Source: Capronia americana (taxonomy: Eukaryota > Ascomycota > Eurotiomycetes > Chaetothyriales > Herpotrichiellaceae). Taken from it: DNA of 64,000 nucleotides. Shown piece after piece: positions 54,842 through 64,000 of this stretch. The translations under genes and the position numbers were made by a program. A model generated the notes under the pieces. That model saw only the letters and a list, made by a program, of their open reading frames with translations. It did no database searches and was not told where the DNA came from. The stretch covers positions 682,001 through 746,000 of the forward strand of contig JADWQD010000007.1 in NCBI GenBank assembly GCA_016110215.1. The letters run 5' to 3'. Numbering within the stretch: the first letter of the stretch is position 1; every line of letters begins with the position of its first letter.

Positions 54842-56464
54842 TCAATACACCTCCTGAGCCTCGCCATTCACGCGCTCTTGTTCTGCCTGGCCAACGGGCT
54901 CAGAAGCAATTGGTTCTGTTTCTGCTTCTGCTTCGGCGTTTGTGGGATCTGGCTTAGCCGTATCGAAAGGCGAAGGCTGCGTTACCGCTGGCAGCGTGTC
55001 CTGATGCTGCTCCTGCTCCTGTCGGAGATCATCTCTATTCTCCTTGTCCTCTGTTTCGGCCTCTTTCGGCACGTCCAAGTGCATCTTTGGTGGTTGCTCT
55101 TGCTTCGCTGTTGATTTGGCTTTGGGTGGCGCCATTGTCTTTCCTTTTGTCTTGGGAGGGCTAATGGGTTGCAACTTGTCATGCGCTTTCTGAGCGCTGC
55201 TTGCCGTTGGTCTCATCATCCTGGCCAAGAACCCTTCATCCGGCTTGGTAGTGCTAGCTCGAGACTGCGGTCTCTGGTGACCGTTGGTCAACGAGGCCCG
55301 AGAGGCTTTTTTGGTCAAGGTTGCAGTTGTAGATGAGATACTGGCTCGAGGCGGCCGTGAAGTGAGGGGAGTGGTCTTCTTCAGATCGTGTTTGCGCTCC
55401 GGTTCGGCCGCCGAATGCTGCGCGTCGTCATGCTTAGCGGCTGCTGATGCTGTAGTCGCTGTAGCGGCAGCAGGAAGTTTGCCGGGAATTGTGGGAGGCT
55501 TGGGCTTGACTATGGTGGGGGATCGGACACTCTTCGGAGATGCAGGAATTTGCTCTTTCTTCGCTGCGATGGGCGCAGGCCTTGACTTGGGCTGTGTAGT
55601 GACCTTGAGCCCTGGTGGCTGTGACTTCTCTTGCTTGTCCTTATTCTCTTTCATGGCTTCTCTCGCCTTTTGGGCTTCTTTCGCCGACTCAATTACTCCC
55701 CTGATCTTCGCAGGTCCGCCTTTGATGTACGTCTTTGGGGAGGTAGGTGTTCTTGGAGAGGGCTGTGTGACGATCGGGGACTTGGGCACAGCTTTGGGGT
55801 TGATTTGTCTTGTGGGTGGTGCCTTGACTGGCTGCGCCGTCTCTGTAGTTTTGAGGGTAGTGGTTGGTGGTGGTTCTGGCTTGCTTGCTTTCGATGCTTG
55901 CATTTTTTCCATCATTGCAGCCGCATTTGACTCGCTTTTGGGTTTCGAGGGCGAAGGTAGACGGGGTTTCTGTTGTAGTTGACCTGAAGCAACGGCACGA
56001 CCCAGGTTGGTGACATCTGAGGGAGGCTTGGAAGGCGTGTTCTCAACGAACGCTGAGCCTTTCAGGATATCGCCCAAGCCGCCTTCTTGAGGGGCATCAT
56101 GCACGGCGGGTGTCGCTTCTGGGACCTCGGGTGTGACATCCTTCGGTGCGGTGTCAGTGTCGGTTGTGACAGACGGCTTATCTGCGCCCTCGTTGTCCAG
56201 AATGGCATTCTCTTGAATGCCTCCCATACTGCTCACTTCACTGGCCCTCCTAAGACCTAGCAGCGTGGGGCCTCCGTTTTCGCCTGGTCTTTCAACAGCC
56301 ACGAAGCTCGCTCGGACCTTACTGACAGGTCGACTGCTGTTGGAGAACTCGGAAGGATTGGGAGATCGACCTCGGCTCGGGGGAGATGTGGATTGATCAC
56401 CAGCTTTGTTCTCGAACATCGCCCGAAGGTTCTTGACTCCGTTGTTACCAGAGCTGGCAGACAT
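54842..56464 (-). CDS. Long disordered Ser/Pro/Lys/Thr-rich protein
   Basis: Single exon, 540 residues from the ATG of MSASSGNN. The only folded-looking motif is the N-terminal VKNLRAMFENKAGD, followed closely by RGRSPNPSEF and SKVRASFVAVE. A middle helix is possible at GVIESAKEAQKAREAMKENKDKQEK. The rest is SP/TP-, PK- and AAT-rich, with an acidic Glu/Gln C-terminus. No membrane or signal segment. Such compositions are common in fungal cytoskeleton- or cortex-associated scaffolds, but I cannot assign a function. Bases just before the ATG (TTGCAGCC) could be the acceptor of a leader intron. Confidence 0.7.
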   Translation of the reverse strand: MSASSGNNGVKNLRAMFENKAGDQSTSPPSRGRSPNPSEFSNSSRPVSKVRASFVAVERPGENGGPTLLGLRRASEVSSMGGIQENAILDNEGADKPSVTTDTDTAPKDVTPEVPEATPAVHDAPQEGGLGDILKGSAFVENTPSKPPSDVTNLGRAVASGQLQQKPRLPSPSKPKSESNAAAMMEKMQASKASKPEPPPTTTLKTTETAQPVKAPPTRQINPKAVPKSPIVTQPSPRTPTSPKTYIKGGPAKIRGVIESAKEAQKAREAMKENKDKQEKSQPPGLKVTTQPKSRPAPIAAKKEQIPASPKSVRSPTIVKPKPPTIPGKLPAAATATTASAAAKHDDAQHSAAEPERKHDLKKTTPLTSRPPRASISSTTATLTKKASRASLTNGHQRPQSRASTTKPDEGFLARMMRPTASSAQKAHDKLQPISPPKTKGKTMAPPKAKSTAKQEQPPKMHLDVPKEAETEDKENRDDLRQEQEQHQDTLPAVTQPSPFDTAKPDPTNAEAEAETEPIASEPVGQAEQERVNGEAQEVY

Positions 56465-57073
56465 GGCTGCAATTTCAACCGGGTAAATTAGCAGGCGCAC
56501 TCGAGAACAGGAGGTGGCGACCACGAGAAATGAAGACGCGATAGAATCGACAGAAACTGCAATTAGGTATACATCGCAAGCAATTTTTGAGAAGCGGCTG
56601 CAAGGGACAAAATGATGGTGCAGTTGCAGTGCAGTGAGCAGGACAGGTCAGAAGGTGGCCTCGGGTGTGGATCTGGGGGGTTTTCGACAGGGGGTGTTTG
56701 GTCTTGGTTCGTGCTTCAATTCTCCAGCCGCTTCCCGAGACGCGTTTCGCCTCAGACGGAAGCGCGTTGCTGATGGAAGAATCAGGAGGTCAAGGACGAC
56801 TTACACACAGCACGCCCAGTGTCCAATGGAGTCTACCAAATCCAGTCGCGAGAAGTGAACAACAGGTGAAGTCAGATGAGAGCTGGCAGTGAGAGATGCG
56901 TAAACTTTGCGGGTTCGTGGGCCACGGCAACCACCATGACGGAGCGCCTGCATAAGGGGCTCAATTTACCCGCATCGACGAGGTACACGTGATCAACATT
57001 GCCTGGTCCTATTGATTGTGCCGCCACTACATTTCTTCCACAAAGTAGGTGAAAGGATCATCTTGACCTCTGC
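56465..57073. promoter_or_regulatory. Intergenic between the disordered-protein gene and the GT2 gene
   Basis: About 600 bases between two minus-strand genes. It carries the promoter of the disordered-protein gene and the GT2 3' end. No gene supported. Confidence 0.5.
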
Positions 57074-59053
57074 TCACACCTCTCTGATGGTCGCGGCTGG
57101 CTCGCCGAAGACGCCTTTCGCGATAGGCTTCAGAGGTTTCGCGCTCACGAGATAGACAAGCTTCTCCGTCCAAAAGTGCGACACCATCGCTTGGAGCAGA
57201 GGCACGCTTCCGAACATGGTGCCTGCAACCGGAAAGAGCAAGTAGTCCATGACTGCAACAAATGAAAGTCTCTTGCGGTGGGAGAACTCGTCGGCTAGCT
57301 CCTCATACAGACCTGCCCTCTTCATCTCACTTGCTCTGGCCTCAATGCACGCTCGATGATACGCTTCATAGAAGATGACAAAGTATATCGTCATCAGAAA
57401 GAAACCTGCCGCTCGAAGGTACGAGGTTAGATCCATGGCAAACTTCAGGGATGCACACGAGGTGAGTGGATATGGTAATGCTGCGTAGATGGCCGATGCG
57501 AGAAGCACAAGGAACAAATGGATAGGGAGGAAGTGCGCTTCAAATAGCCGGCTGAACAAGACCAGGTTTCGCCAGGTGAATCTTCGAAGCTTGGGACCAT
57601 GAAGGTTGCGGTGGCTCAGCTGCAGGCTGATTTCGACGTGGCGAGGCCTTTCGGGAGCGGAGGTGTCGGCGCTGATTTCGCTGCCAGCAACAGACTGCTC
57701 TTGAGCCTTAAGGTCGGGTGAGATCTTGCACCACTGACGCACAGCATATCCGGTGTCGAGGCATCCCCACATATGTCGAAGACCTTGAGCATAGCGAGCA
57801 GAGTGATCTGCCAGCCAGCCACGGATTCCAGCCTTTCCAGTTGTGACGTTGCACTGGCTTGCAGGGCTCGCGATGGGTCTGATCATTAGGCGGCCGTTGG
57901 TGGCAAAGTAACACTTCAACATCATGTGCATGTCTTCACCTATCGCCTCTGAACCAGTATCCCACCCCCCTGCCAGGCAGATCAGGGGAAGCGGGACAGT
58001 GTAGACTGCGGTCGGAATCGCAACGGTGGTTTGAGTTGGTTTGGTGGTGAAGCAAGAGAGACCAGCACCCGCCCACATCAGATCTGCTACCCGCACCATC
58101 TGGGGTACCAAGTGCGCGTTCCGATCGAAGACAATGGGAGGCATGTACAGCGTCATGTCGGTCATGCCTCCGTTTCTGCGGTGGCGCAGGTGGTGGGCAA
58201 GGACGGCTTCAAAGTACTGACTCAGAAGATGGGTGTCACCTAGAACGGTGTCAATATGTTGTCTTCACACATCGCAGCTTTTGGAGCACCGACTGTCCAT
58301 CACCGTGACCAAGACGCTCGTCCAATTGGGGTTGTTCAGATATTTTTGCTCGATTTGTTTCGCTGCCCAACTGACATTGCTCGATTTCCCAGGTGCTTCG
58401 CCGGGCAATCCCGCAGGATGAATGGTATATTGCATGTCGCGGAATTTGCCAGAAAACAGCCGGATGAGGTTCTGAGCCACGTTGCCTCCGTTTGGGTCTC
58501 TTTCCTCCATAGCCAAAAAGATCTGCTGGTTGGTCAGTCGCCGAGGCCAAACAGTCGTTCCCAGGATCCATCCTACATCATATGACGCTCGGGCGAGTGT
58601 GTGGCTTGCCAGGACTCTGAGAGAGCTCTCCAGTATTTCGGCCTCTTCTTTGTAGCTGGGTAAGACTACCACCAACGTCACCGAGTCTGATTTTTTGAGT
58701 GTACTCTGTTGGAGGCCCAGCTCCACGGGGGTGTTTCGGACGACATCGGTTGGCGCAGTATTGGCTTTAGCGGGCTTCGAAAACCCATGAACTGCTTTGA
58801 TCTCCCGGGTTGCCGCGTAGGCCGAGGCACACAGTCGCAGAGGAAAGAGGAGGGCAAGAATGTGCAAGAAGATCGAATATGAGATGAATAGAGTTTGCGC
58901 CACGACAGGGCTTGCGATGTGGTTGAGGAAAGGAGGATAGAAGAAACTGAGCCATTCTGTCTCGACAATCCTCAATGCAGATTCGAGCAAAATGAGGAGA
59001 CAAAAGACTGACAGGCCCGGAGTGCAACGCAGAAACCACTTGAGAAGGGACAT
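57074..59053 (-). CDS. Membrane GT2-family glycosyltransferase (polysaccharide-synthase-like)
   Basis: Exons 59053-58294 and 58239-57074, 641 residues. The 54-nt intron (GTCGGT...TTCTAG) sits inside the DxD codons and restores VTVMDSDTHLLSQYFEAVLA. Two N-terminal membrane helices (GLSVFCLLILLESALRI; FISYSIFLHILALLFPLRL) precede the GT-A domain: VVVLPSYKEEAEILESSL, the nucleotide/metal motif MDSDTH (Asp253, Asp255), IGEDMHMMLKCYF (general-base Asp region) and ARYAQGLRHMWG (a variant of the QxxRW acceptor motif). Two or three C-terminal helices follow (LPIHLFLVLLASAIYAALPY; FFLMTIYFVIFYEAY; YLLFPVAGTMFGSVPLL). This layout matches membrane polysaccharide synthases that extrude beta-glycans; the sugar is unknown. 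It is divergently paired with the GH5 gene. Confidence 0.88.
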
Positions 59054-60014
59054 CTCGTGGTGCTGGGTTTCCTCGGTAGGAGTCTCTGGCGCCGAAGGCG
59101 AGGAGGGAGGGAATTAATGAAGGACAGGCGGTGCTGGAGGCCAAGTAGGGTCCGATTATAGACGTGAGTGTGCTGAGACTGATACGAATTGATTCGCAGA
59201 CACATTCTTCGATTCGGTGTTTGACCATGGAAAGAGGAGCTTGCGTTGCGATACCTCTTCTCACCTCCATTCCATCACGCCTGCTTTCCAACCCCTTCGC
59301 ACGAATTTTACTCGGAGTCGGAAACCCCCTAGCTGGCGGCATGACTTGGGTGGTCCTTGCTCACTGGGCAAACCCGGTAGCGAACTTGATGGCATCGATC
59401 ATCCATTTGCTTATTCGCCTGTCTCTATCATGTTAGCGCAGGGACGGCGAGGCCAGCTGATCTTGTGGTGGCAGCGCGACGACAATGATGTAGACTCGTC
59501 GTTGTGTGTATACCAAACAACGAGACTCGTGGCCTGGTCTAACCCGTCAAAAAGCATAGCCATAGCCATTCGGATTTGGCATGTGTGTTGTCTTGGTTCG
59601 ACCAATCATCTCCTCGTTGACGGTCAACGTGCATCATTCGCTGCTCACTCCAGGCTCACACAGGCTCCCCCTTGTGCACATGGGAAAATAGCTTGCGGAG
59701 TCGAAACTCATCTCAAGAAATTTGGGTGTGGGTGCCGTTGAGATATGGGGTGAGGATGGGAGATTGAGCGAGGCCGAAGCCATCATATACGGCAGACTGG
59801 CCCTCCATTGCTTCTGCCGACGCAAGAGTCAGCACGAGACGGAAGATGCTTGCATGCAACCAATGATCGCTGTCAAACGCCCGGAACTCTGCGGCTCGCT
59901 GCGCCTGGCTTTCAAAATGTGCGATAGACAATGTGCGGTCCGCCAGCGACCGGACAGAATAGTGCGAGGTCTCGGACTTGCAGCCTTGAGGTACCAACTT
60001 GCTGCGCGTCGGCG
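59054..60014. promoter_or_regulatory. Divergent promoter region shared by the GT2 and GH5 genes
   Basis: About 960 bases between the two start codons, so both promoters must lie here. No supported gene or clear repeat. The upstream part of the GH5 frame is open from 59931, leaving the GH5 start somewhat uncertain. Confidence 0.5.
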
Positions 60015-61343
60015 ATGGTCTGGTCAATTTGGCACCGCCCGCGCAACTATGCCCTGCTCGTAAGCGGGACTGGGCGCGAGCGCAGGCAGAGGCACAATCT
60101 GTGGAGTCTTGTCAAAACGCCACTGATACTGGCCTTTCTTACCTTGGTTGGCCTCTGGCTCATGGTGCGGATACTCTGGTATCGAGGGAGCACTCCGGCA
60201 AATTTATCGTTGTATCCTGATGCAGGCCTGATCAAAGGCAATATCACCATCCCATATGACCCCAGCCTCCGCCTATTCAACCCACCACTTAAAACCCGCG
60301 GCCGCGACATTGTCGATCAAGATGGGCGGCGGATCAAGCTCATTTCTGTGAACTGGTATGGGGCGAGTGACGTTGACATGGTACCCGGTGGTCTGCATGC
60401 GCAAAATCGCACTCAAATTGCTCGAGTCATCCGTGAGCTTGGATTCAATAGCGTTCGACTCCCGTATGCCGACGAACTCGTCCGCAAGAACCCCTTTGTC
60501 GACCCCAAGCATCTGAAAGCGAACCAAGACCTCATTGGACTCCGGGCGTTGGATGTATATGCCGCTGTTGTTCGGACCTTGACAGAGGCCGGATTGGCTG
60601 TGATCGTGAACAACCACATTACGGAAGCAAGATGGTGTTGTGACGGAAACCCTTGCGACATGGGATGGAAGAACAGTGACCTGGGGCCTTTCTGTCCTGT
60701 GCGACAGACGGAAGAAGACTGGATACAAAACCTCCTAACCGTGATGGAGCCTCATATTAATGATCCGCTGGTGGTTGGTGTTGACCTACGGAATGAGGTC
60801 CGTGGTTTCGCTGGGAGGTTAATATGGGATGCATGGGCCGATGCTGCGGAGCGTGCCTCGGAAAGACTGCATCGTCTTCAGCCGGAGTGGTTGATGATCG
60901 TCGAAGGGGTACAGTCGGCCAACGACATCAGGGGAGCGAGGGACAGGCCGGTTCGCCTGACACGCCAGAACAAGGTCGTGTACTCTTCTCATGTATATGG
61001 GTGGTCGGGCTGGGGTTCGCTGGTGCCGTACTGGTATCGGACATACAACTCTTTCGCCGCTGATATGGCCACGAACTGGGAGTATTTGCGGCAGACTGAT
61101 ACTGCGCCCGTGTGGCTCGGCGAGATAGGGGCTCCAAACCTACCTTCCAGGCGCGATTACCACTACTGGAAGAACTTGATGAAGTATCTCCGGGAGTCTG
61201 ATGCCGACTTTGCATACTGGGCAATCAATCCACGCAAGCCAGGAAGTAATGCTGTCGAGTCGTATGGGTTGTTACATGATGACTGGCAGACACCCGTCTA
61301 CGACTATAGATTGTTGGATATGTCCAAGCTGAGACAAAGGTGA
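60015..61343 (+). CDS. Membrane-anchored GH5 glycosidase
   Basis: Single exon, 442 residues from the ATG at 60015 (MVWSIWHRPRN); the frame is open 28 codons further up to an ATG at 59931. The N-terminus is cytosolic and basic, then one membrane helix (TPLILAFLTLVGLWLMVRIL, about 35-53), the type II topology that places the enzyme in the lumen or outside. The GH5 barrel follows: DGRRIKLISVNWYGAS, GFNSVRLPYADELV, LAVIVNNHITEARWCC, VVGVDLRNEV (acid/base Glu261), VVYSSHVYGWSGWG, VWLGEIGAP (nucleophile Glu370) and FAYWAINPRKPGSNAVESYG. Both catalytic glutamates are present. GH5 enzymes cut beta-1,4 or mixed-linkage glycans; the substrate is unknown. Its neighbour GT2 suggests trimming of the polymer that enzyme makes (inference). 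Confidence 0.9.
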   Translation: MVWSIWHRPRNYALLVSGTGRERRQRHNLWSLVKTPLILAFLTLVGLWLMVRILWYRGSTPANLSLYPDAGLIKGNITIPYDPSLRLFNPPLKTRGRDIVDQDGRRIKLISVNWYGASDVDMVPGGLHAQNRTQIARVIRELGFNSVRLPYADELVRKNPFVDPKHLKANQDLIGLRALDVYAAVVRTLTEAGLAVIVNNHITEARWCCDGNPCDMGWKNSDLGPFCPVRQTEEDWIQNLLTVMEPHINDPLVVGVDLRNEVRGFAGRLIWDAWADAAERASERLHRLQPEWLMIVEGVQSANDIRGARDRPVRLTRQNKVVYSSHVYGWSGWGSLVPYWYRTYNSFAADMATNWEYLRQTDTAPVWLGEIGAPNLPSRRDYHYWKNLMKYLRESDADFAYWAINPRKPGSNAVESYGLLHDDWQTPVYDYRLLDMSKLRQR

Positions 61344-61689
61344 GCGTTGGACTTAGAGCTCAACCTCCAGAAAATGAGAAGCAATAGAGGGCAAGCCTAC
61401 GCTCCATGTCATAGCAGCATTGTACATACTGTGCACACTGTGTCGAGAAGCTCCTCCCCGGCTCGTCCGGCTTCCTTCTCGGGGAATGATTGATGCGGAG
61501 GCCGATATCGTTATCAGCGGGCCAGGCGACAAGCCCGGACAAGCTTGGTGACGAGTTCGGTCTGGAGTTTCTCCGTCTCGAGGGACCTCGTGCGCATGCG
61601 ACGATGATGTCCTAGACGTCCTGCTTCGCCTCCAGGCCGAGGTGTGAGGAGAGCAGTGGCCGCTCAATCCGTCCGTACAGAACTCAACG
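61344..61689. other. Intergenic between GH5 and dipeptidase genes
   Basis: About 350 bases between two plus-strand genes: GH5 3' end and dipeptidase promoter. No feature recognised. Confidence 0.55.
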
Positions 61690-63213
61690 ATGTCTCCAAA
61701 AGAGATCGATCCTCTACTGCCTCAGAACGAGCCTGCTCCCGAGATCCAAGGCCGCGGCTTTTCAAGATACAGTGGCTATGAAGGCATTCAGCCTCTACCA
61801 GAGTACAAAGAACAGCCGAAGCAATGGGAAGAAGTACGTCAGGCGCAGCCAGGTTACCAAGGCGAAGAAGACGATGATGACACGCAATCTACGTCGATGG
61901 AATCCACCAAGTCTGCCCTGAACAGAATCATCGGCCTCTTCTCCATCGTGGTGTTCATGGGCTTTGTGATAGCCTTGCTGAGCCCGCGTGTAACAGACCA
62001 AGAGCCCATCCCTGTCCCCAAAAGGCCCCAGAGCATCGAGGAACGAGTTTCGGCCATCCTCCACCACACTCCGCTGATAGACGGGCACGTCGACCTTGCG
62101 ATCTTCATCCGCGGCCGGTACGCGAACAAATTACACACTCAGGAGTTCAAAGAGAAGTTTGAGAACGGCAGCATGGAAGCGAACGTCGATCTACCGCGCC
62201 TGCGCAAGGGCAAGGTGGGCGGCGCGTTCTGGAGTGCCTTCGTGGTGTGTCCGGAGCACGCAAGTGACGATTTCTCGGACGAGCAGTACGCCTCACCGGT
62301 CGCGCATACATTGTCTCAGATCGATCTACTCAGACGGCTACAGGCCGAGTATGCCGGGGACTTTACATTCGCCACGACACCACTCTCCCGGCAACTGGCC
62401 AATTTCCACGCATCGAGGAGTTTGATCTCCCCGATTAGCATTGAAGGATTGCACCAGATCCCGCAGTCCGCGCCGCTCTCGACGCTGCGGTTGTACCATG
62501 CACTCGGCGTGCGTGCAGCGACGCTCACGTGGAACTGTCACAACGCATTTGCCGACGCAGCGTTGATCTCCACTCGCAACGGCACACACGTCGCTCCTTA
62601 CCATCGTGGCGGGCTTACCTCCGCGGGACGAGAGGTCATCCGCGAGATGAACCGATTGGGGATACTCGTTGACATTTCCCATACGTCGTATTGGACGCAG
62701 AAAGCGGTGCTGAGCAACAACACCTCCGCAGCGCCGGTCATCTACTCGCACTCGTCGGCGTTTGCGCTGTGCCCGCATCCGAGAAACGTCCACGATGATA
62801 TCCTCGAGTTGGTCAAGCAGACGGGAAGTTTGGTGATGATCAATTTTAGCCCCGGGTTTATTTCGTGCTTGCCGCCGCCGGATGAGAGCGTGTTGCCGGA
62901 GTTCTACGAGAAGAATAATACTTTGCACCAGGTTGCGAGGCATGTCGTGTACGTCGGCGAGAAAATTGGGTACGACTTTGTCGGGCTGGGGAGCGACTTT
63001 GACGGCATGGGCGAGCTGACGCCAAAGGGCTTGGAGGGCGTTGATAAATATCCTGACCTGATTGCCGAGCTGTTGAAGATGGGAGTCAGTGACGCTGACG
63101 CTGCGAAGGTAGCAGGACAGAATCTGATCAGGGTATGGGGAAAGGCCGATGGCATTGCAAGAAAGCTACAGCGGGAGACGCTGGAGGGAGAAGATGCTGT
63201 CTCTGGGTGGTAA
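61690..63213 (+). CDS. Membrane-anchored M19 dipeptidase (renal dipeptidase family)
   Basis: Single exon, 507 residues. The 78-residue cytosolic N-terminus contains a dileucine-like DPLLPQNE and an acidic run, followed by one membrane helix (IIGLFSIVVFMGFVIALL, about 80-97), so type II topology. The M19 zinc site is complete: DGHVDL (His133, Asp135), SPISIEGLHQI (bridging Glu), LVDISHTS, VIYSHSSAF (His ligands) and GLGSDFDGMG. Several N-glycosylation sequons are present. The family hydrolyses dipeptides, and some members act on dehydropeptides or glutathione-derived Cys-Gly. In fungi some M19 genes sit in gliotoxin-type clusters, but no such cluster is visible here, and the membrane anchor suggests vacuolar or surface peptide turnover. 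Confidence 0.92.
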   Translation: MSPKEIDPLLPQNEPAPEIQGRGFSRYSGYEGIQPLPEYKEQPKQWEEVRQAQPGYQGEEDDDDTQSTSMESTKSALNRIIGLFSIVVFMGFVIALLSPRVTDQEPIPVPKRPQSIEERVSAILHHTPLIDGHVDLAIFIRGRYANKLHTQEFKEKFENGSMEANVDLPRLRKGKVGGAFWSAFVVCPEHASDDFSDEQYASPVAHTLSQIDLLRRLQAEYAGDFTFATTPLSRQLANFHASRSLISPISIEGLHQIPQSAPLSTLRLYHALGVRAATLTWNCHNAFADAALISTRNGTHVAPYHRGGLTSAGREVIREMNRLGILVDISHTSYWTQKAVLSNNTSAAPVIYSHSSAFALCPHPRNVHDDILELVKQTGSLVMINFSPGFISCLPPPDESVLPEFYEKNNTLHQVARHVVYVGEKIGYDFVGLGSDFDGMGELTPKGLEGVDKYPDLIAELLKMGVSDADAAKVAGQNLIRVWGKADGIARKLQRETLEGEDAVSGW

Positions 63214-63449
63214 CCCTTGCGCATAAGGCTGGCTTATCCCGGTACCCGGGCTGACCGCAAAAGAAATCAGAAAAGCCCCCGCTTAGTAAATCAGGCCGAC
63301 GACGCACATTCTAGCATAATCTCCGTGAAGAGCCGGAAATGAAAAATGAAAGCCCAAAAAAGGGAGGCACATCCGTGAAGCCGAGTTGGTTCGAACCTGG
63401 TCCCGAATTGCGAGCTCAAGAAAGGAGCCAAAAAACAAATTGATAGATC

Positions 63450-63529
63450 TCAGCGACATGGAATCGAACCACAGCCACCTGGGCACGGGTTTTAGACCGC
63501 CAGGTATTCTACCACTAAACTATCGCTGA
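63450..63529 (-). tRNA. tRNA-like gene, isotype unresolved
   Basis: On the minus strand, 80 nt. The 7-bp acceptor stem (TCAGCGA / TCGCTGA) is perfect. The D arm GTTT-AGTGGTA-GAAT and the A-box-like TAGTTTAGTGG fit, and the T loop TTCGATT lies in a B box (GGTTCGATTCC). A run of six T on the minus strand about 15 bases downstream fits a Pol III terminator. The anticodon arm is odd: stem CCTGG/CCAGG encloses 17 bases, which implies an intron of about 10 nt. Placing it canonically gives anticodon GTC (Asp) but with G instead of the required U33, so the isotype is unsafe. It may be a pseudo-tRNA. Confidence 0.65.
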
Positions 63530-63886
63530 TCCTGATTGTAGAGGATATGGCCTCTACAGCGAAGAAGGGCTCTCAAATTGTTGGAAAAGAAGGTGTTTTT
63601 GCATTTGATAAGAGTGTATTTTCCAAAGGTGAAAATTAGGAAACCGGGAGGGGGAGCATTTTAGGTGGTGAGTCAGCATCTGTTTGCTGAGCTGATGAGC
63701 GAGATGAGCTGCCTTGCATCCTCCAGTCGTTTCGAAGTCACGTGGAAGGTTGGATTGGTCGCCATAACTCGTCAAGTCCCTCTCGTCGTTGGGATGGAGG
63801 GCAGTCGTTGTAGTCGATTGGCCCAGATATCCAGGCTCTTCTTTCCAAGAGATAGTGGCTGACCCGTGTTGCCTGGTTGAAATACT
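63530..63886. other. Intergenic
   Basis: About 350 bases upstream of the tRNA-like gene on its strand. Short chance frames only. Confidence 0.5.
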
Positions 63887-64000
63887 TCATCTTGCCCAGG
63901 CAGCTGGCTCATGCCCGAGATGTGAGGCGCCCGCCTCGTTGACGAGCAGTGTTCGTTTCCCCTCCACGGCGGTCGTGCCCGTGGCCTGCATGCTTTGGAA
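63887..64000 (-). CDS. Possible C-terminal end of a gene running in from the right edge
   Basis: On the minus strand the frame is open from the window edge to a stop at 63889-63887, 37 codons (MQATGTTAVEGKRTLLVNEA and onward). Codon use is GC-ending and coding-like. It is too short to identify and could be chance. Confidence 0.25.
   Translation of the reverse strand, partial: FQSMQATGTTAVEGKRTLLVNEAGASHLGHEPAAWAR

Noticed and set aside
61690..63213. The M19 dipeptidase as part of a gliotoxin-like cluster
   Set aside because: No non-ribosomal peptide synthetase, glutathione transferase, methyltransferase or thioredoxin-like oxidase is nearby, and the protein carries a membrane anchor.
63376..63400. 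GTTGGTTCGAACCTGG as a second tRNA B box
   Set aside because: No A box, acceptor stem or anticodon arm can be built around it.

Overview
The window is nuclear DNA of a filamentous ascomycete (Pezizomycotina). The evidence is short (about 45-100 nt) GT-AG introns with CTAAC/CTGAC-like branch points, intron-poor genes on both strands, and proteins typical of filamentous fungi: a VelB-type velvet regulator, a Pezizomycotina-style telomerase reverse transcriptase, a DenA-type deneddylase and a DUF3602 (GRGGxGN repeat) protein. A Eurotiomycetes-like lineage (Aspergillus relatives or black yeasts) is my best guess, but this is inference. I see no transposon, rRNA, CRISPR or bacterial sequence.

Layout, left to right. 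1-10 kb: the 3' end of the ribosome-collision E3 ligase HEL2/ZNF598, a five-exon tandem-RRM protein, an MFS anion:cation symporter with seven exons, and a six-exon NEDD8 protease with two micro-exons. 10-25 kb: a very large DH-BAR-SH3 Rho GEF, a divergent promoter, telomerase reverse transcriptase (TERT), and a TBC-domain protein lacking both catalytic fingers. 26-34 kb: a cytochrome b5/FMN alpha-hydroxy-acid dehydrogenase (L-lactate dehydrogenase type), an NAD(P)-binding Rossmann protein, a secreted and probably GPI-anchored CAP/PR-1 protein, and an unidentified two-exon gene. 34-45 kb: the F-box protein recyclin-1, velB, then almost 6 kb of sparse sequence holding only a small three-exon DUF3602 gene.

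45-54 kb: glycogen debranching enzyme, DAHP synthase (shikimate entry), a 1.7-kb gap, and a secreted Gly/His-rich precursor with dibasic sites. 54-64 kb: a possible 100-residue two-exon gene, a long disordered Ser/Pro/Lys-rich protein, a membrane GT2 glycosyltransferase divergently paired with a membrane-anchored GH5 glycosidase, a membrane-anchored M19 dipeptidase, a tRNA-like gene with an oversized anticodon loop, and possibly the tail of another gene at the right edge.

Most genes are ordinary housekeeping or regulatory genes and do not form one pathway. The best candidate for a functional unit is the divergent GT2/GH5 pair (57-61 kb), which looks like a surface-polysaccharide synthase next to a membrane-tethered glycanase, with a cell-surface dipeptidase beside it. 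Exon coordinates below were assembled by hand from splice consensus, reading phase and protein continuity; no transcript data were available.
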